From Parasponia andersonii (taxonomy: Eukaryota; Streptophyta; Magnoliopsida; Rosales; Cannabaceae), in NCBI GenBank assembly GCA_002914805.1, contig JXTB01000421.1, forward strand, positions 67,166 through 131,165: DNA of 64,000 bases, read 5' to 3'. Positions 1-11,539 of this stretch are shown here, piece after piece; position 1 is the stretch's first letter; each line of letters begins with the position of its first letter. A program made the position numbers and the translations under genes. Below the pieces are notes generated by a model that had not been told where the DNA came from, did no database searches, and worked only from the letters and a program-made list of their open reading frames with translations.

Positions 1-477
1 TATTGTTTATAATTAACTAGTTATCCATTTTGAATAATTATCCAATTACTTAATTGGATAATTACCCAATTGTATAGTTACCCGTTTATACAATTAGGAT
101 CCTAGAGACATAGGGAACCTAGGGATATAAGGTCACTACAATCTATATAAAGGGGGCTCTATGTTCCGAAGAAAGCACAATTACAAATTCTGGGCAGAAA
201 CAAGTCACAGAAGATAGAAGTCAGAGCAAATACACGCTTAGGGTATTCCAAACTTTGGGTAGTCTAAATCTTTAGTATTCTTCAATAGCTTTCGAGTATT
301 GTACCCTTGAATATTCATCATTATAGTGAGAAAACAGTGGACGTAGGCTCATCTTTTTCGGGGCTGAACCACTATAAATCTCTCTCTCCTTATTTACTTT
401 GATTATTTACTTCAATTTACACAAGCCACATCTTTTAATTATTTATAAATTTATTGTTGATAAAACCTCCATCAACA
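1..477 (+). mobile_element. LTR tail (copia-like), cut by window edge
   Basis: The stretch has the layout of the 3' part of a copia LTR. A TATA-like box (CTATATAAAG) sits near 143-152 and is followed by a T-rich R/U5-like tract with the GTGGACGTAGGC-type text common in plant copia LTRs. It ends in CAACA at about 477. No coding sequence follows, so it is probably a solo or truncated LTR. Its left end lies outside the window. Confidence 0.6.
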
Positions 478-1164
478 AATATTATGCCGCACCATAGGAT
501 CTCAGAAACTGCTGTAAATTATGAATGTCCCTAACCTTTTTACATCAAAAGTCATAAAAACAAGATAGTTGAAAAAAAATATATATATGTTTTTTTTAAA
601 GGTGAAAAAATTAGTAAATGTCCCTATTTACATGAATTTCCTTTTCTACATCGCAAGTCTTAATGAAAAAAGAGAGGAATATGATTATAAGAAGAGCATA
701 TACCACTTCAACGAAAAAAAACCAAGACTTAAAAAGATATCAGCTATAATAATCGAAACTTGAGTAGATTGATGGACATGATTTTATATTGCCCCACATG
801 ACAGAAATAAGTATAACACCAACCCCGTAACACAAAAACCCGAAATTCTTTTTCAAAAATCTGAAAACAGAGACGAGAAACACAAAATAGAAGATAGAGA
901 AAGATATCTTGACCATCCGAGCTGGCAGGATATAGGGGCCCACTGGTGCGAGATACTCTCTCGAAACCCAAAAAGCATGTGGAAGCCAGGCAAGCCACGA
1001 GTGAAAGAAGGGAGTCCACGCTTGTCCACGTGGCAGGCCATGGGAGGCAAGCCGAGATCGCGCCCAACACCGACCTCTTATCAACAACACCCCACAATGA
1101 ATCTCTCTCTCTAAAAAACACTTCTTCCTCTCTCTAGAGTCTGTCAGCTTCAAACCCAAACGCC
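478..1164 (+). promoter_or_regulatory. Upstream region and 5' UTR of the CAO gene
   Basis: There is no supported gene here. The proximal 250 bases are GC-richer than the DNA further upstream. They contain a GGGCCCAC motif near 936-943, a G-box (CACGTG) at 1027-1032, an inverted GATAA (I-box-like) site near 1078-1082, and a CT-rich leader just before the start codon. These motifs are common in light-regulated and chloroplast-related plant promoters. Their use here is inference. Confidence 0.5.
1027..1032. promoter_or_regulatory. G-box CACGTG upstream of CAO
   Basis: A perfect palindromic CACGTG lies 133 bases before the CAO start codon, in the context TCCACGTGGCAG. bZIP and bHLH factors such as HY5 and PIFs bind this site in light-regulated and chlorophyll-biosynthesis promoters. 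Binding here is inferred from the motif and the downstream gene. Confidence 0.5.
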
Positions 1165-4100
1165 ATGAACGCCATAGCTACAGCTGCAGCTCTTTCTTTG
1201 CCAATCTCCCTTTGCAGATCATCTAAGCTTAAATACAAAAAGGTATGCACTCATCTATCTATTGGCTACTTAGTTTATCTGCGTCATTGCCAAATTCGTT
1301 AAAAAAATGAAAAAGAAAGGAAAAAAAAAGGTGAAAACTGCTGGTTTTGGAATATAGTTTAGACTTAATAACCAAGCCTAAACCACGTGATTTGTACTTT
1401 ATTTTCCACAAATTTATCTGGGTTTTCCGGCATAATGCTTGATCACTTACGATTCAGTTGTAAAACTTCTAATGATTTTCAATATTTCTTTTTTCTCGCA
1501 ATATGTACGCATATATGGATTAATACATTTCTATATAAAGGAAACCGTTTAAGCACCGGGATATATATGGGATAAACTGTTAAGGGTGTGGTATTTCAGG
1601 GTGTGAAAGCAGGATTCAGGGTGTTTGCTGTACTAGAAGAAGAAGCATGGGTGGAGAAGAAGAGTTCCTGGGGTCCTCTCTTTGACGTAGAGGATCCAAG
1701 ATCTAAGGTTCCACAGTACAAAGGAAAGTTCTTAGATGTAAATCAGGCACTTGAGGTGGCTAGATATGACATTCAATACTGTGATTGGCGAGCTCGCCAA
1801 GATGTTCTTGCAATCATGCTCCTTCATGAAAAGGTCTAATGAGTTTCACTGGTTCATGACAAGACCATCGTGTTATTCTGTTTAACGTTTCCTTTTGTAT
1901 TGTTGGATTGTAAATGAAGATAATTGGTGTAGGTTGTGGAAGTTTTGAATCCCTTAGCTCGCGATTATAAGTGTATTGGGACCATGAAGAAGGACCTAGC
2001 TGAGTTGCAAGAAGAACTAGCACAAGCTCATAGACAGGTATACAAAATTAGAAGTAGCAGATAAATGTTTTGATTCGCTATTTCTAATGGTGCTTAGAGG
2101 AACCCATTAATTCTGGACTCTGTCTGATATTTTCTGGTTCTTAACCATGTTAAAATAATAACAACAGGTACATATATCTGAAGCACGGGTTGCCACTGCT
2201 CTGGACAAACTAGCTTACATGGAAGAACTGGTGAATGATAGACTGTTACAAGACAGAAATACAAACACTGAGGAGTCTGAGCAAACATCTACTTCTCCAA
2301 GTTCTTCCACAGAAACTTTGAATGCTGTAAAGAGAAGGTTACCACGGAAAAGCTTGAATGTGTCTGGTCCGGTTCAACCTTATCATCCTCGCTTGAAGAA
2401 CTTCTGGTACCCAGTTGCCTTTTCGACCGACCTTAAGGAAGATACCATGGTATGGCATTCATTATTTTTTCTGTTAACTATTTGCTTTCCATTTTCCTTT
2501 AGTTACACTTTCTGGCGTTTCCCCGGGGAAAACAAAACAAAAATATCCAAATGAATCGTGTCTTTCAGTAGTAAAGAAAATAACTTGGGGTACTTTTGTG
2601 TCAATATGAGAAATGTATTGCTACAATACTTATGGAGTAGGTACAAGTATTTTCCTCTTCTATTGAGGAGGAGAGATTGCTTTGGTTGCTATCTCAAATA
2701 GGAGCTACCCTGTCTTGTATTTCCTTTTAGTTGAGATTTTGCACTACGCTTCTCTTACGAGAGCCTTGTTTCTTTTGTATTTCAGATACCTATCGAGTGT
2801 TTTGAGGAACCATGGGTTGTCTTCCGTGGAAAAGACGGGAAACCTGGATGCGTCCAGAACACCTGCGCACATAGAGCATGCCCTCTTCATCTTGGTTCAG
2901 TAAATGAGGGTCGTATTCAATGCCCGTACCACGGTGAGTATAAGTTTAAAAGGAAGTATGCACCAATTTGTATTTACATTTAGTCTGGGAATTTATGGAA
3001 ATCTTTTAAAGGTCTTTAAATGTTAAATGAGGGAAACTAATTGGACTTGCTGACTTTTTAAACACTCTTTTACGAATGAATAACAGGGTGGGAGTACACA
3101 ACAGATGGTAAGTGTGAGAAAATGCCATCTACGCAACTACTAAATGTAAAAATCAAGTCGTTGCCTTGTTTTGAGAAAGAAGGGATGATTTGGGTTTGGC
3201 CTGGCAGTGATCCTCCTTCAGCCACCCTTCCTTCCTTACAACCTCCTCCAGGATTTCAAATCCACGCAGAGGTATACCATAGAGAAATTTCCATGCTTTC
3301 AGCTTATTTGGTATGCAACAAGCCTAAGAAGTACACTAGAATGTAACGTCTTATGCTATAATCTCTCTCCTCAAACAGATAGTCATGGAACTTCCAGTTG
3401 AACATGGGCTACTTCTAGATAACCTTTTGGATCTTGCTCATGCTCCTTTCACTCACACATCCACCTTTGCCAAAGGATGGACTGTCCCCAGGTTTGTTTT
3501 CTGTTCCAAGTAATAGTTAAGATAATATAAAATGTACAATTTTTACATCCAAAACAAACAATAACTCTTTTTTTAATAGATTGACTATGGAGTATCTGGA
3601 AAACTCTCATTTTTTTTTTAATAGATTGACCGTTGAGTATTTGGAAAACATGCATAGAGTTCTTCATACCTCTGTTGTACAACCGTATACTACATGGCAA
3701 TTAACATCTTAAATTTATAAGTTAGTACTAGGAGAGCAAACTTAAATGTTGACGTCAACGACTGAAGAATCTAACCTTGGCTTTTACTTGGAAATGTTCT
3801 AAATGCTCAGCTTGGTGAAATTCCTGACACCTGCATCTGGCCTCCAAGGATATTGGGACCCGTATCCAATAGATATGGAGTTTAGACCACCTTGTATGGT
3901 GCTCTCAACAATCGGGATATCTAAGCCTGGGAAGCTGGAAGGTCAGAATACACAGCAATGCGCCACACACCTTCACCAACTACATGTGTGCCTACCTTCA
4001 TCAAGACAGAAGACAAGGCTATTATACAGAATGTCACTCGATTTTGCTCCATTGCTGAAACACGTTCCTTTCGTGGACCGTGTATGGAGGCATTTCGCAG

Positions 4101-4378
4101 AACAGGTAAACGAACTCATCCTTCACTCCGGAACTAGACAGGAAACTCGAGTCGATTATATGTCGTCGCATCTCTGCTTAAAGACTCCGTTTTGCGTAAT
4201 CTCACAGGTTTTGAATGAGGATCTGAGGCTTGTAGTTGGGCAACAAGAGCGAATGATCAATGGCGCAAATGTATGGAATTGGCCAGTTTCCTATGACAAG
4301 CTGGGAGTTAGATACAGGGTATGGAGAGACGCAGTGGAAAAAGGAGCCAAGCAATTACCTTTCAGCAACTCAATGTGA
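1165..4378 (+). CDS. CAO: Chlorophyllide a oxygenase, chloroplastic
   Basis: This Rieske mononuclear-iron oxygenase converts chlorophyllide a to chlorophyllide b in the plastid, using O2 and ferredoxin. Nine exons can be read with GT-AG introns and consistent phases: 1165-1242, 1600-1833, 1933-2037, 2168-2449, 2786-2933, 3087-3271, 3379-3491, 3811-4105 and 4208-4378. Together they give 536 codons plus stop, the same length as Arabidopsis CAO. Exon 1 encodes an Ala/Ser-rich transit-peptide-like start ([15 protein letters not shown]). Exons 2-4 match the regulatory A domain and linker. The Rieske ligands are C260-x-H262 and C279-x2-H282, with 16 residues between the pairs. The mononuclear iron triad reads D362-x2-H365-x4-H370. 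The C-terminal half is the PaO-type catalytic domain, ending near [15 protein letters not shown]. The last intron (4106-4207, 102 bp) has no stop in frame, so retaining it would add 34 residues. The gene looks intact and functional. Confidence 0.95.
3564..3648 (+). repeat. Tandem duplication inside CAO intron 7
   Basis: A unit of about 40-45 bases occurs twice in a row. Each copy has a T-run followed by AATAGATTGAC, then GAGTAT, CTGG or TTGG, and AAAA. The copies differ at several positions. It lies wholly within an intron. Confidence 0.6.
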
Positions 4379-5141
4379 AAAAAAAAAAAAAAAAAAAACC
4401 TTCCCAACTTATAGACAGACGAAGTAACGCTTCTCATGTTTGCTCCTCATGGCCAATCTGCACGAATTACTCAATGTCTCTTCCCCCAAAAGCTTGCATA
4501 TAATAAGATGATGGACGAAGACGATCGACGATGTGCAGTTTGGCTCTCAAGAATCGAATCCCAGTTTGACTCGGCGGGAACTGTTGATTAAATCTGAGGC
4601 ACAAAATCATATCGTCTCTTCCTAGTAATTAGAGAAACTGTACACTAATATTTGCTTCCGTGTACAGTCTCAATTCCAATATATTTTTTTTTTGCCCCCC
4701 CTTTTCACTTCTCAATTTTCTTCAATCCCGTTCTTCTAATGCTTCACATTAAAGTGTTTCCGAATTTTTACAGACGAGCGTGTGACCCCCTTTTACCCCT
4801 GTATCATATATTAGTATCAACTTTGTTCTTTTCCAAATTCTCAGATTACAAGTGAATTTCTTCAATGACTGGAAATTTGGAGAGAATCAACCAAACCCTA
4901 AAATCTAAATCATTTGCATACTTAAAAATTGGAGCCTAAATCTCAAGCAACCAAGAGAAGTTGTTATTAGAAAACACATTATCACAATTCGCAATCAAGA
5001 TAGGAAGATATCTCTCACTGATTTTTCATTCACTACTACACCGAGCAAACCCTCAGATGCATTCAACAATATTTCAAGAAGGGGGGGGAAAAAAAAAAAA
5101 AAAAAAAAACTTAGGAAAAAAGACCCAAAATTTGTCAAAAT
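4379..5141. other. 3' flank of CAO; no gene seen
   Basis: A run of 21 A begins with the last base of the CAO stop codon (4378-4398), followed by a putative 3' UTR. The rest is AT-rich with T- and A-runs, including a G-run followed by about 20 A near 5081-5109. I see no supported coding sequence. Confidence 0.5.
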
Positions 5142-5577
5142 TTACAGAGCGGCCCCACAGAAGGGGCAGAATCTGAAAGGCGTCACAATCCGATCACAGA
5201 AGCGGCAGCGAGGAGAGAGGGAGTCCTCGGCCGGCGAGGGCGGCGGGAGAGAGTAGGACTGAGGGAAGAAGCCAGTTGTTGCAGTGCATGAGAAGCTGTT
5301 TTCCAGGCCACCGCCATACCGGAACGAAGAAGAGGTTGAGGACCTTGTCGTAATCAACCCGATCAGCTGGTGAGCGACATGATATGCACCTTCCCGCACC
5401 GGCTTTTAGCACCTGCCGGACTTGTTGCTCTACTCCTCCTCCTCCGAAGAAGAACAATATATTTACCTTTTTTTTTTCGGATCGATTTTCTTGTATTTTC
5501 TCTCGGTTTCTCGGTGGTTTTTCCAACGAACAAGATGAAGAGGCGGGGCGATTACCTTCTTTTTCTATTATTATCAT
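5142..5577 (-). pseudogene. Zinc-ribbon (zinc_ribbon_15-like) small protein gene, frameshifted
   Basis: This is a plant gene family of about 110 residues with four CxxC knuckles and a conserved core GGVEQQVRQVLK...YDKVL.LFFVPVWRWPGK; its function is not known to me. One minus-strand frame carries the first half: FFFGGGGVEQQVRQVLK, the first knuckle CISC, then LFFVPVWRWPGK and HCNN. The second half continues in another frame with FFPQSYSLPPP and two further knuckles, CRFC and CPFC, ending CGAAL. The switch lies near 5274 and looks like two bases missing beside the second knuckle. The usual family start (MFFFF) aligns with TTG at about 5457. The only upstream in-frame ATG (5577) adds 40 unusual residues. 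Either this is a young pseudogene or the assembly has an indel here. The family call comes from remembered similarity. Confidence 0.65.
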
Positions 5578-6344
5578 TATTATTATTTTTTTAATTATCG
5601 AGCTTTTTCGAGAGAGTTCGGGATTCAGCTAAAGATTTCGCGCTGGATTAAGAAGGTGCTTAAGGAAAAATGAAGATAATTAATAAAGGTAAGATAGGAT
5701 TAGTGTAACAAGAAAAGAATTGGGCCGGACAATCATTTCAAATTGAACCTTTCCCTTGGCTTCACTTCTCCGCACAAAAAAATCTCGCGTCTTTGAAAAA
5801 ATTATACAGTATAATTTTGGATTTGGAGTACTTCATTCAAATTTCATTTTGATCAACACAACGACTTAAAATTAAAATTACTCATTATGACTAAAAAACT
5901 AAATACAAATTAATGAACCTGTACATTTGATACAAAATAAGTTAAGTTACGGTCATATATGTATATATATATTTTTTCAAATTTACATCGTATTTGACTA
6001 CTTAAAAAAAGCAATTTTTTTTTGTGCCAAGTGAAGAAAGCAATATTATTTCTTCTTTAGTCAACTTTAATGTTTATATTTGATTTGCTAAATTTTGTAT
6101 ACTTTATGGAAGATAAATTGCATCTTCATCCACTAATTTTGGTTACTTGCGTTGGCTAGGGAGAAATTTAAAAAAAAAAATCAAAAATTAGGATCGTAAT
6201 TTTTCAAAATATAGGATTTCTGTGCAAGAAAGCAAAATTCTAAGCTAGGGTGATAAATGCGTGTAATTTTTTTTTTGGATGGGAAAAATGCATGTAATTT
6301 TCACTAAAAAATTCTATTCCTATTTCCTGTCTTCAATTTTTGTT
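5578..6344. other. AT-rich intergenic stretch
   Basis: I see no gene. The part nearest 5578 would be the 5' flank of the minus-strand zinc-ribbon gene. The rest is AT-rich with short A and T runs and an ATATAT tract near 5955-5972. Confidence 0.4.
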
Positions 6345-6808
6345 ATGAGGATAAATCATCAATTTGACCCTTAAATCATTGGAAAACTCTCATTTTGGTT
6401 CTAAAATTTTTGTTTTTGTCGACTTGGTCCTTGAAACTATCAAGGCCGGCCCTCATTTGTCCTTTTCATAATTTTCCATTAGTCTCACGAGCCCCTTACG
6501 ATAATGGTTATAAAGATAATTCACCTTTTGCCTTAAGGAGAGCTGCTTACACGTGGTTGGAATGGATCGCTAAAATTGAGTGTTTGAATTACTTCAATTT
6601 TTTTTTTTGAGAAAAAGAAAAAAGATAAATTGAAAACAAGCTCGCCGGGCAGATATGCTTTGTTGTGGCGCTTCACGTGGATCTACTCTGCTGGTTACGA
6701 CGGCTGGCAAAAGGTCAGGAGGAGGACGGTAGGAACTTGTCAGTTAGCATATTACGTACGTGTTGTGGATGTGTAAGTGATAGCGAATGAAATGAGCCAG
6801 GTGCAATT

Positions 6809-6858
6809 ATATATATTATATATTATATAATATATATATATAATATATATATATATAT
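6809..6858. repeat. AT microsatellite
   Basis: An almost pure run of alternating A and T with a few phase changes. Confidence 0.9.
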
Positions 6859-7040
6859 GGCACCAATCAATCTAGTAAGTTTTTTTTTTTTTTTACTTAA
6901 TGTTAGTTTGGCCAATAAAAATAAAAGAAAAAGAATATTAATGATGTATATTTTTTTATACATTAAATACATTTTATTTAATATATGGCTAGAAAAAAAT
7001 ATCAGCTAAAATAATAAAATACCGATTAGATTGGCAACCT

Positions 7041-7068
7041 ATATATATATATATATATATATATATTA
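7041..7068. repeat. AT microsatellite
   Basis: A pure TA dinucleotide run ending at TTATGCATGCAT. Confidence 0.85.
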
Positions 7069-7365
7069 TGCATGCATTGACGGCCGTGTAAAGCTCGGAT
7101 CCGAGGTGTTCCTCCACAGTGGCGATTGAGATTACAGGGACATGGTCGCTGGAAGTGGAAGGGTTCGACTAGCAAGTGGGGCCGATGGGCTAGGAGCAGA
7201 TAACAACGCCGACCATGGTGGGTTATCTTTAGGATTTGTTTGTTCTCTGGTTTTTATGATCCTTTTATTTATTTTAACATATATTCTAAAAAGGACAAAC
7301 GAGGAATTTAATAGTTTAAGAACCAAACTGATAAAAATAAGATTTTATTAGGGAACAAACAGATA

Positions 7366-9388
7366 ATTTATACTTGTTCTTATTAGGTTACTACTTGGTG
7401 ATCTACATGCATTCATTATGGGAACTCCAAAGAAAATATTACCACGTACATCAAAACATTTGTGTTATATTTAGATTATCTATTTGAGAATTTTTTTTTA
7501 ATTTGTTTTATTTAGGGTAACCAAAAAAATGAATTAATAAATAAACGAATTATAAAAGAAATGTAACTGCTAATATTTATTATACACTGGATGGTGGACA
7601 ATCTCAAGATCTAGAAAAGGTCCCATGCAAGCCACAAGTCATCCTGTATTTTGCCACTTAATTTCGATATGTTGAGACAGATAAAAGAACATAATTCTAA
7701 TCAAACTCAAGTACTGTTTTACATTATCAAGATACTAAACGCAATTTCTACATCATCTTAATTAACAAGAGAAAAATACATTAAAGTTATACATTCATAT
7801 ATTATCATTTGATATTATAGGAACACTGGGCTTGTTTTATTTGCTGTGTCTTTCTAATCCACTATCGCAATGAAATCCAATAGTTTACAAAAGCACTTGA
7901 TACGATCCAACAGTAATTAAAAAACAAAAATAGGACATACTGTTGACTAATTTGCATAAAGAGTTATGAAATGGAAAAAGTTTGAACTAGAGAAATGATT
8001 TAACCAAGGAATAAAATATTCAATCATCCCTCTCTAATTATGTAATCCCTCTCTAATTATGTAAAGAGAAATTCACCGCAATTTGCTTGCAAAATATATG
8101 TAAGTAAACACACGAATAGATAGAAAAAAAAAACACATTTTTTTTTATTTCTATTCTTTTTATGATTCTAAATCACAATTAGTAAACATATATAGTCATA
8201 AAGCAGTATGGAGTTAATACTTTTTAAATTAGAAAAGAAAAAATTAATTAAATGAGACTAAGTGAACCAAAATGAAATACTCAAAATTAATTTCTTCAAA
8301 CACTCTGCCTTGAAATTCATAACATTTTCATTAAGAAAAATAACTGCCTCGTTAAAAACCTTTACAAAAAAAATCTCAATTGGGACAAAATCTTGACAAA
8401 GGAAAAGAGTGCAGTCTTAATAATAAGTGCATGTTCTTTATGTTCATAGTTTAACTAAGGAAACAATTATATTCTATTACTGGAGTACATACCAACTAAG
8501 CTGGCATACACTCAAAAGTAATATTAATGTTCTAGTTTAACTTAACAAAATCTTATTAAAGAAAAATTGTGGTCAATAATTAAAGAAACCAATTATGTAT
8601 TACTACTTACATCCCAACTAGGTTGATACCTATTCATCCTAACGGTTGATACCTATCCAAAGTAATAATACTCTAATTGAAAAAATATATGGCCAAATGA
8701 GACTGGCGAGGGACCTCCCGAATTGATGAATTGACTCTAACTCAATGCCTTCATTTAGGACTAATGAAGTAGAAGAGCTCGTTGTTGATGCACTACATCA
8801 AAATGTCTTTTCTGCCCCTTGGCTTCTTCTCCTCGTTTTGATGTTGATTCTTGTGAAGCCACATGGTAATAAGCATGCACCTGCTTGCACTGTACTGAAG
8901 CATTACGTTGAAAACTTAATTATTTGTTGTTCTATACTCGATCCTCCGACAAAGAAAATAGAACGAGAGTTCCTTATTACCATCCAGGTTGCCTTGTATA
9001 GTTTTATTTAGTTACCTTCGGTTTGTGCAATATTCTGTTTTAGCCAAGAAAAAGAAGAGGTCATTAGTACTTTCTTCTCTTGGGCTGCAACTAAACATTA
9101 TTGTGCACTAAACTAACAAGAGCATTGAGAAAACGATAAATATTCATATGTACATGAGTATATATATAAATATATATATATATATAAAATAAAATAAAAT
9201 AAAAAAAGAAAAAAAAAAGCTTGCCATAAAATTGGGACTTTTATAGCTAGGTACGTGGCAGAAGTCAAAGGAACAATATTAACAAAGATTTTAAAAAATA
9301 TATATATATATATATTATAGGAAACATTAATGAAATATTGATTAGGAACATGCAATCTATACATAGTTTCAAGGATCAATACTAACTA
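7366..9388. other. Host DNA: RING-unit copy A flank, no RING coding region
   Basis: No gene is supported. Parts of this stretch recur elsewhere. About 7420-7670 is homologous to 20926-21228 (shared ACGTACATCAAAAC, TTTAGGGTAACC and CATTGGATGGT-type text). About 8343-9140 matches the 3' flank of the intact RING-H2 gene at 54390-55020 (shared AGTAGAAGAGCTCG, CACTACATCAAAA, AATAAGCATGC). About 9321-9388 matches the 3' flank of the dead RING copy at 26474-26546 (ATTAATGAAATATTGAT, GAACATGCAATCTATA). It therefore looks like the downstream part of a duplicated RING-gene unit whose coding part is absent. The gypsy element begins at its right edge. Confidence 0.6.
8343..8415. other. Short conserved motif with complementary ends, copy 1
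   Basis: It begins ACTGCCTCGTTAAAA, passes through TGGGACAAAA, and ends AAAAGAGTGCAGT. The terminal ACTGC and GCAGT are complementary, so an RNA from either strand could close a stem. The same motif recurs at 54392-54462. I recall similar text near other plant genes but cannot name an RNA family. Confidence 0.4.
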
Positions 9389-11539
9389 TGTAAAAACTCG
9401 AAATTTTTGAGAGTAATTTGAATATTTTACAAATTTTCTAGACATAATAATGGAGGGATTAATTTCCAAAGTTATTGGAGAAATGACTATATCACAATTA
9501 TTTTGAGGACTGAAATAATAGAGATTTGGGAACCGACGACTATAAAGTAAATTTTTAAAAATTTGTACAATCCCTTACTTATCTCCCATGTAGGCTCACC
9601 CTCCCACACACTCTCTCTCCCTCGATCCCGACCTCCCTCTCTCTTTCTCGCTTGGTTTCTCTCTGCCGAAGAAGAAGCGCCACCGTAGCAGCCACCTCTG
9701 GCTATCATCTGACTTGTCAACCACCCGATGCGAGCTCACTGTGCTACCAGAAACCTTCATCGGCCATCACCAGCAGCTATCGGAAAACTCTATTGAAGGG
9801 TGTTTGGAGCTTTTGGTCACCGATGACGATTCCCACCACCATTTGATCTCAAACCAGGTTCGTTAGATTCGTATTATCGCAAGGATCGTCAATGTATATA
9901 TATCTTAACCTCATACTGCCCGAATCAAAACTTGCCATTTTAGGATATTTTGCGCTTAAGTTTAACTTGTTAATCCGGCTGTTGGATCATGTTTTTGTTG
10001 TCGTTTTTGGATTGTACTTAGAAAATGGAGAAGTTTGATATATATATATATATATATATTTCCTATGTTTGGTTACCAGCATAAAAATCAAAATCGAACG
10101 ACTAAGATTTGCTTCGATTTGCATGCCGCCAGTCTGGTGTGGATTCGAACCTGAATTGGACAAGTTATATGTGTAACCTAGCTATTTTGGGTGCTAGAAT
10201 TTCAGTAAAGATATCCGTTTAAGGATTCGAAACTCCATTGAGAAGTTAGTTTTTCACAAGAGAACGATTGAGGGCTTGAAATTGGTTCCTAACCCTACGG
10301 GCGATCATCGGACGATACTTTGATGATTCAATAGCGTGGTATCGCTATTCTTGTGAAGTAAGGATTCAGTTACCTTCGTTTAATACTGTTTTCAAATAAA
10401 ACTTATTTTCTGCAACATATGAGAACAAATATAGTTTTTGAATTATTTGAATATATGTAGTGGAATCTGATTATATAATATATACCGTATCGCTCTGAGA
10501 ACTTATTGAGTGCATGTTATTTTGGTAATTCAATAATAGAGTTGTTATGCAACCTATTTTTCTGCAAAAACCTATTATGCCTAATTTATCGAAAAACTAG
10601 AGCATGATTATTTTCACATTTCAGTTCTATATTGCACATATCATTGGATCATATATGAGTACCTTGTTAGTATCGTGGGTTTATAGTATAGCGACATATG
10701 CCCTACCATCGGTACAGAGTCTGTAAACTCGTGTAGAGTTCATTATTTCTGATTACCTCCTTATTTGGCAGGCTTAGGTAATTCAGTTACCTATCTAGGT
10801 TTGGTAGGCAACACATCGGTGTCCTCTCCGGGTATAGGCTTAGATGTCAAACAGGCTGTTAGGTACACTTAGTGCCATCATCCTAGGTTTCTATGGATGA
10901 GAGGATGTGTGCTTATGAGTATGAGTTAATTTGTGTCATGTGCTTACGAATTGAATGGTTTTGATTATACTGATTTATTTATACATATACATATGGATTT
11001 CTAATTTTGGATCATTATAAATATATGTATTGGATTTAAATTAACCATGCAAGAACTTTCTATCACTAAAATATTTTTAATCTAGGTAACTGTTACCTTC
11101 TTCCTCAGGTGGTCTTCAATGTGATTTGAGTGTTCAAGCGGATTAAGAGGTCATCTGTGATTACAGTTCATCATCTTAGTAATGTTAGAAGAATGTGTTG
11201 TAGTGTTAGGGATGTTTGTTTCTAGATTAGTATTAGAACCAGAATTAATGTTTTCTTTATGTGTGTGAACGCAAGTATGCGATACTGATATTTAATTTTT
11301 GTTATGGATAAGGACGATGCTTGAACCTTATTTCATACTATGTTTTTTTAATTATATTTATTCTATCTATGTTTAATGGTGTATACTAACTGTGGGAGAG
11401 GTTCATAAGATAAAATTCTAAATGTTTTATTTAAATGGATCGTTTTATAAAACTGAGGCTTTTTAAGATATTTTCCACATAAATCAAGGAGTTTCTCATC
11501 TTTGTGAAATTCTCTTTCTGTTACTAGTCTGTTGTAACA
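9389..11539 (+). repeat. 5' LTR of the Tekay-like element
   Basis: It starts TGTAAAAACTCG and ends GTTGTAACA. It contains a CT-rich tract near 9600-9660 and an AT microsatellite near 10038. It aligns along its whole length with 18025-20265. Confidence 0.85.

Larger units (their letters stand above)
6345..7365. mobile_element. Degenerate inverted-repeat (foldback/MITE-like) element
   Basis: The left arm near 6390-6530 and the reverse complement of the right arm near 7220-7365 share a run of matching words: TTGGTCCTTGAAACTATCAA against TTGGTTCTTAAACTATTAAA, then CATTTGTCCTTTT against CGTTTGTCCTTTT, in the same order and spacing. The match is imperfect, so the element is old. The interior holds AT microsatellites and no transposase frame. 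The family is not assigned and the ends are approximate. Confidence 0.4.

Noticed and set aside
740-1159. Two overlapping minus-strand frames of 125-139 codons upstream of CAO
   Set aside because: They lie in the CAO promoter and leader, have no recognisable domain, and look like chance frames in GC-richer DNA.
5194-5399. Two separate small zinc-ribbon genes on the minus strand
   Set aside because: The halves join into one known family order across a single frame switch, so one disrupted gene is the simpler reading; the second frame has no ATG.
8745-9011. An 88-codon plus-strand frame in RING-unit copy A
   Set aside because: The homologous stretch at 54570-54830 does not keep the frame, so it is not a conserved protein.
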